From the NCBI GenBank assembly GCA_031401815.1, contig JANNRW010000466.1, positions 1-15,178 of the forward strand: DNA of 15,178 nucleotides. The letters run 5' to 3'. The notes below the pieces were generated by a model. That model did not search any database, was not told where the DNA came from, and saw nothing but the letters and a program-made list of their open reading frames with translations. How positions within the stretch are numbered: the first letter of the stretch is position 1; each line of letters starts with the position of its first letter. This DNA comes from JANNRW01 sp031401815 (lineage in GTDB: Bacteria > Desulfobacterota > Desulfuromonadia > Geobacterales > DSM-12255). The position numbers and the translations under genes are program-made. Positions 12,156 through 15,178 of the stretch are shown here, piece after piece.

Positions 12156-13742
12156 CTAGTCAGCTATCAGTTGCTGGTTAAGTTCGATTTTGGCGGCACT
12201 CCGCAACTCTTTCAGCCAGGCATCAACAGCATCCTGCTGCTTTTTGGGGAGAAGAGTCTTTTTGATCTCTTCCCTTGATTTCTGAAAGTCGTCCTTGTTG
12301 GCAAGTGTGCGGTTTTTAAGCTTGAAAACTATCCATTTATCCCCCAGCTTGAAAGGGGTTTTCGGAAGCGGGGCAGTTGCAGTCAGGGTGAAGGCAGAAT
12401 CCATGGCTTCTCTGGAGACACCTATCCCCGGAATATTCCCCTGTTCATTGAAGGAAAAGCTCCCTGTATCACTGAATTTCAGAGAAGCCACCCCTTTCCC
12501 CATGGTAGCAAGAGCCTCTTCGGCTTTTTTAGAGGCGAGCTCCTTTGCCTTGTCAGCTTTTGCCCTCACCTCCACTGCGGATCTGATCTGCGCAAGGGGA
12601 GGAACCTCGGCAGCTTTTCTCTCTTTAAGTTTCAGAGCATAGATCCCTTTCGCTGTCTCGATCGGGCCTGCCATCTCACCCTGCTTCAGAAGAAAAGCTT
12701 TTTTGAGCAGAGCCTCTTCAGATGCAAGATTTGCCGGAGGTGCCTTTGAGGTAAAAAGTGGTGTTTCGCTGATCTTCCCCCCAAGGGCTGTGGCGACTGC
12801 CTGAAGATCAGCAGCAGCGGTGCTCTTGTTGATGATGTCAGCAGCAGTCTCATATGCCTGTTTACCGGCTTTCAGCTTGATCGCATCTGCTTTTGCCTTA
12901 TCTTTTACTTCAGCAAGGGGGAGTATTCCATTTTTCCCCTGGTATCGATCAATGTTCTTCTGGTAATAGCTCTGGATCTCTTCATCAGTCACTGCTGTTT
13001 TGCCAACAAGCGAGGCAGGATCGTACATCACGTACTGAATGCTTATCTGTTCAGCAGTTTTAAACTGCTCCTGATGGTTTTGCAGGTAACCGGTCAGATC
13101 CTGCTCAGTGAGCTTTACCTCGGCAAGTAGGGATTCCGGAGTAAATGTGGCATATTGCAACTCCAGCCTGTCATTTTTCCTGTGGTAATAGGTTTCTGCA
13201 TCTGCATCAGATACAGTTGCCTTCTCTTCAACGGTTTTGCGAACTTTCTTTATGAGCAGTTCGTTTTTCTGGGCATCTTCAAAGTCGGAAACAGTCATTC
13301 TGCTCCCTTTGAGAGTCTGCTGATACTGCTGAAAATCAAAGGCACCGTTTTTCTGAAAAGCCGGAACTGCGGCAATAGCAGCTGCAATTTCATCTTTACT
13401 TACGGAAATATTCATCTTTTTTGCAGCTTTTCGCATCAGAACCGACTCGACAAGGTTGTCCAGGGCAGTTTTCTTTATTGCGAGCTGTTTTTCAATATCA
13501 GGGGTTAGGGAGCGCTGGTAAATCTGTTCGTAAATTCCGCGAAGACGGTAGTAAGACTGCTGATAATCTTCAAGGGCAATGGTTGTTCCGTCGACCTTTG
13601 CGGCATAACCTTGAGAGCCGCCTACGCCGTCCTCCCCCTTGCCCCAGACAAGGAAAATGGTGCCAATGAAAGAAAAAACAATAATAGCGAAGACAACCTT
13701 GATTACTGCGGACTGCTTGTATTTGCGCATTATGCCGAGCAT
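12156..13742 (-). CDS. PpiD/SurA-like membrane-anchored periplasmic chaperone
   Basis: A 528-aa protein with a single N-terminal membrane anchor (about residues 12-33, KVVFAIIVFSFIGTIFLVW, preceded by MRKYKQ) and a long periplasmic part. Residues ~45-190 form a SurA-type N-terminal chaperone region (AAKVDGTTIALEDYQQSYYR ... LVESVLMRKAAKKMNISVS ... DFEDAQKNELLIKKVRK), and NHQEQFKTAEQISIQYVMYD continues as in PpiD. Where PpiD carries its parvulin domain (~270-376), the hallmark HIL and GG-D-LG-F/W motifs are missing; only the tail-like AFLLKQGEMAGPIETAKGIYALKLKERK remains similar. So isomerase activity is doubtful and a chaperone role for outer-membrane protein folding is more likely. The ATG at 13742 is chosen on family fit (MLGIMRKYKQ); AAGGAG lies 12 bases upstream, rather far. 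purC follows after 42 bases. Confidence 0.82.
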   Translation of the reverse strand: MLGIMRKYKQSAVIKVVFAIIVFSFIGTIFLVWGKGEDGVGGSQGYAAKVDGTTIALEDYQQSYYRLRGIYEQIYQRSLTPDIEKQLAIKKTALDNLVESVLMRKAAKKMNISVSKDEIAAAIAAVPAFQKNGAFDFQQYQQTLKGSRMTVSDFEDAQKNELLIKKVRKTVEEKATVSDADAETYYHRKNDRLELQYATFTPESLLAEVKLTEQDLTGYLQNHQEQFKTAEQISIQYVMYDPASLVGKTAVTDEEIQSYYQKNIDRYQGKNGILPLAEVKDKAKADAIKLKAGKQAYETAADIINKSTAAADLQAVATALGGKISETPLFTSKAPPANLASEEALLKKAFLLKQGEMAGPIETAKGIYALKLKERKAAEVPPLAQIRSAVEVRAKADKAKELASKKAEEALATMGKGVASLKFSDTGSFSFNEQGNIPGIGVSREAMDSAFTLTATAPLPKTPFKLGDKWIVFKLKNRTLANKDDFQKSREEIKKTLLPKKQQDAVDAWLKELRSAAKIELNQQLIAD

Positions 13743-13804
13743 GATCCGGTATAACTCCTTTTTGGTAGATTACGACGGCATTTTCCGTCCGGGCGAAGTT
13801 CAAA

Positions 13805-13833
13805 ATAATATGATATATTCTTTTCAAAAGCAA
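13805..13833 (-). promoter_or_regulatory. Possible promoter of the ppiD-like/purC operon
   Basis: On the minus strand TTGCTT (13833-13828), a 17-base spacer and TATTAT (13810-13805; 5/6 matches to TATAAT). Transcription would start near 13798, about 55 bases before the ATG at 13742. Confidence 0.4.
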
Positions 13834-13876
13834 CAGGATGTTTGTCAGCCATTTGGATGATGTAGCATAAAGTAAT

Positions 13877-13905
13877 TTGACCATTCGCAACTCTTATGGT
13901 AGTTT
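13877..13905 (+). promoter_or_regulatory. Weak possible promoter of the TPR lipoprotein gene
   Basis: TTGACC (13877-13882; 5/6) with a weak TAGTTT 17 bases on (13900-13905; 3/6). It lies in the 200-base divergent space before the start at 13943. Low confidence because of the -10. Confidence 0.25.
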
Positions 13906-13942
13906 TTACAGGTTTTTCAGGATGTTCAGAGGACTGGTGTAA

Positions 13943-15178
13943 ATGAACAAGCATATAATATGTATTTTGTTATGTCTGGCCGGAATCTGTTCCGGCTGTG
14001 CCATGGAGCGTTACCAGATTCCTGACACCTATCAACGTGCTGAAGGTGCCCCCCCTCCGCTCAACATAGTTGAGTCCCGTTCGATGTATCTTTTTTCCCT
14101 GGCAAGGATTCATACAATAGATGGTGATCATGATGGTGCAATCACCCTGTTGCAGGCATCCATCGAAGCAGATCCCCAGAGCGCTTTCCTGCATGCTGCC
14201 GTTGCCGAGCTCTATCTGAAAATGAACCGGTTGCCGGAGGCAATAAATGCTTGCCGGACAGCCATATCCATTGACCCGAAGCAGGGGGAGGCGCATCTCC
14301 TTCTGGCAGGGATTCTGGCCGGTTTGAAGCAGGATCGGGCAGCCATAGACCATTACAGGAAAGCTGTTGAACTCCTGCCTGACAAGGAAGAGGGGCACCT
14401 GCAACTTGCAGTCACCTACCTTCGAATTTTTGAATATGAAGAGGCTGTCAAGACTCTGAAAGCGCTTGTTGTCATCTCTCCTGAATCTCCACTGGCTTAT
14501 TATTATCTTGGCAAGGCTTATGAGCAGATGAAGCTTGGCAAGGATGCAATGGGCTATTATCGCCGCGTTATTGAACTGAAGCCTGATTTTGAGCCGGTTT
14601 ATGTCGATATAGGGCTCTCTTTTGAAGCCCAGGGGGAGAGAGCCGAGGCGATAAGGTCATTTCAGGCTCTGCTGGAGATTAATCCTCACAACTTTTCTGT
14701 GATGCAGCATCTGGTTCAGATTTACATACACGAAAAACGGTTTGATGAAGCTATTGTTATTCTGAAGCGCCTGCTCTCAAGAGATGTGGGTGGGCTTGAT
14801 ACAAGGCGCAAACTCGGGCTTGTTTACCTTGAGCTTGAGCGCTACGATGAGGCAATAGCTGAATTTGACCATATTCTTGGGAGAGAGCCTCTTGCCGCGC
14901 AGGTGAGATTTTATCTTGCTCTGGCTTATGAAGAGAAAGGGGAGAGTGACCGCGCTATTGAAGAGTTCTTCAAGATCCCCAGGACAGCATTCAACTATCA
15001 GGAGGCTCTTGGGCATATTGCCTATCTTTACCTTGATGCAGGGGAGGAAGAGAAGGGTATAGCGCTTCTGAAAGAAGCAATAGCCGTCGAACCGGCCAGA
15101 TTTGATCTGTATCTTCATCTGTCAGGGCTTTATGAGGGGCTGGAGCGTTACCGGGAAGCCCTTGACCTGCTGCTTGCC
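13943..15178 (+). CDS. TPR-repeat putative lipoprotein, partial (C terminus beyond the right edge)
   Basis: Open from ATG 13943 through the end of the window (412 codons, no stop). The N terminus is a lipoprotein-like signal: MNKHIICILLCLAGICSGC with Cys19 as the likely lipidation site; Ser and Gly at -2/-1 fit, Cys at -3 is unusual. From about residue 46 it is a continuous array of ~34-residue tetratricopeptide repeats, visible as recurring A-x-L-Y-L/A-x-A-Y...A-I...I-x-I-x-P blocks (AVAELYLKMNRLPEAINACR, HYRKAVELLPDKEEGHLQLA, YYLGKAYEQMKLGKDAMGYY, LGLVYLELERYDEAIAEFD, IAYLYLDAGEEEKGIALL). TPR arrays are protein-docking scaffolds; with a lipid anchor it would act at the inner or outer membrane. 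GAGG lies 10 bases before the ATG. Divergent from the PpiD-like gene. Partner unknown; the C terminus might carry further repeats. Confidence 0.85.
   Translation, partial: MNKHIICILLCLAGICSGCAMERYQIPDTYQRAEGAPPPLNIVESRSMYLFSLARIHTIDGDHDGAITLLQASIEADPQSAFLHAAVAELYLKMNRLPEAINACRTAISIDPKQGEAHLLLAGILAGLKQDRAAIDHYRKAVELLPDKEEGHLQLAVTYLRIFEYEEAVKTLKALVVISPESPLAYYYLGKAYEQMKLGKDAMGYYRRVIELKPDFEPVYVDIGLSFEAQGERAEAIRSFQALLEINPHNFSVMQHLVQIYIHEKRFDEAIVILKRLLSRDVGGLDTRRKLGLVYLELERYDEAIAEFDHILGREPLAAQVRFYLALAYEEKGESDRAIEEFFKIPRTAFNYQEALGHIAYLYLDAGEEEKGIALLKEAIAVEPARFDLYLHLSGLYEGLERYREALDLLLA

Noticed and set aside
13970..14404. Minus-strand frame of 144 codons at the right end
   Set aside because: It is antisense to the TPR lipoprotein, whose repeats run continuously to the window edge; no family features are seen on the minus strand.

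Overview
The window looks like a chromosomal segment from a Geobacter-like deltaproteobacterium (Desulfuromonadia/Geobacterales). This rests on gene content and repeat style, not on a database match: a short Cys-Cys peptide next to a radical SAM/SPASM maturase of the type called 'geopeptide' maturase in Geobacter, a TatD-radical SAM fusion, a DUF512 radical SAM protein, a miaA-hfq pair, and G/C-rich dispersed repeats that read as PLPSREG-like peptides.

Left part (1-3887). On the minus strand a TonB-dependent receptor overlaps the start of an ABC-type substrate-binding protein that runs off the left edge. Divergent from it, on the plus strand, lie a 36-codon gene not called by ordinary length cut-offs (2418-2528), a perfect 11-bp hairpin, and a 428-aa radical SAM/SPASM enzyme. 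The small gene and the enzyme form a candidate ribosomally made, post-translationally modified peptide system. This is the most interesting part of the window.

Middle part (3888-8336, plus strand). About 320 bp without a gene carry a cluster of TGTAA motifs, a 17-bp direct repeat, a partial Fur-like box and a possible promoter. Then come a CX5R protein phosphatase of the CDKN3/dual-specificity type, a stand-alone response-regulator receiver protein with a strong terminator, miaA (tRNA dimethylallyltransferase), hfq with its own terminator, and a PDZ-DUF512 radical SAM protein whose N terminus is encoded by an inserted palindromic repeat.

Right part (8315-13742, minus strand, then 13943 to the end, plus strand). 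The convergent junction of the DUF512 gene and an MFS transporter is filled by a heptamer and a hexamer tandem array. Reading leftwards on the minus strand the order is: a PpiD/SurA-like membrane-anchored chaperone without a recognisable parvulin catalytic signature, purC (with a C10 homopolymer), a terminator, a TatD nuclease-radical SAM fusion (with a second copy of the palindromic repeat at its N terminus), and the MFS transporter, translationally coupled to the fusion gene. Divergent from the PpiD-like gene, a TPR-repeat putative lipoprotein starts at 13943 and is cut by the right edge.

Three radical SAM enzymes of different families occur in 15 kb. Two of them carry the same dispersed repeat fused in frame to their first codons.
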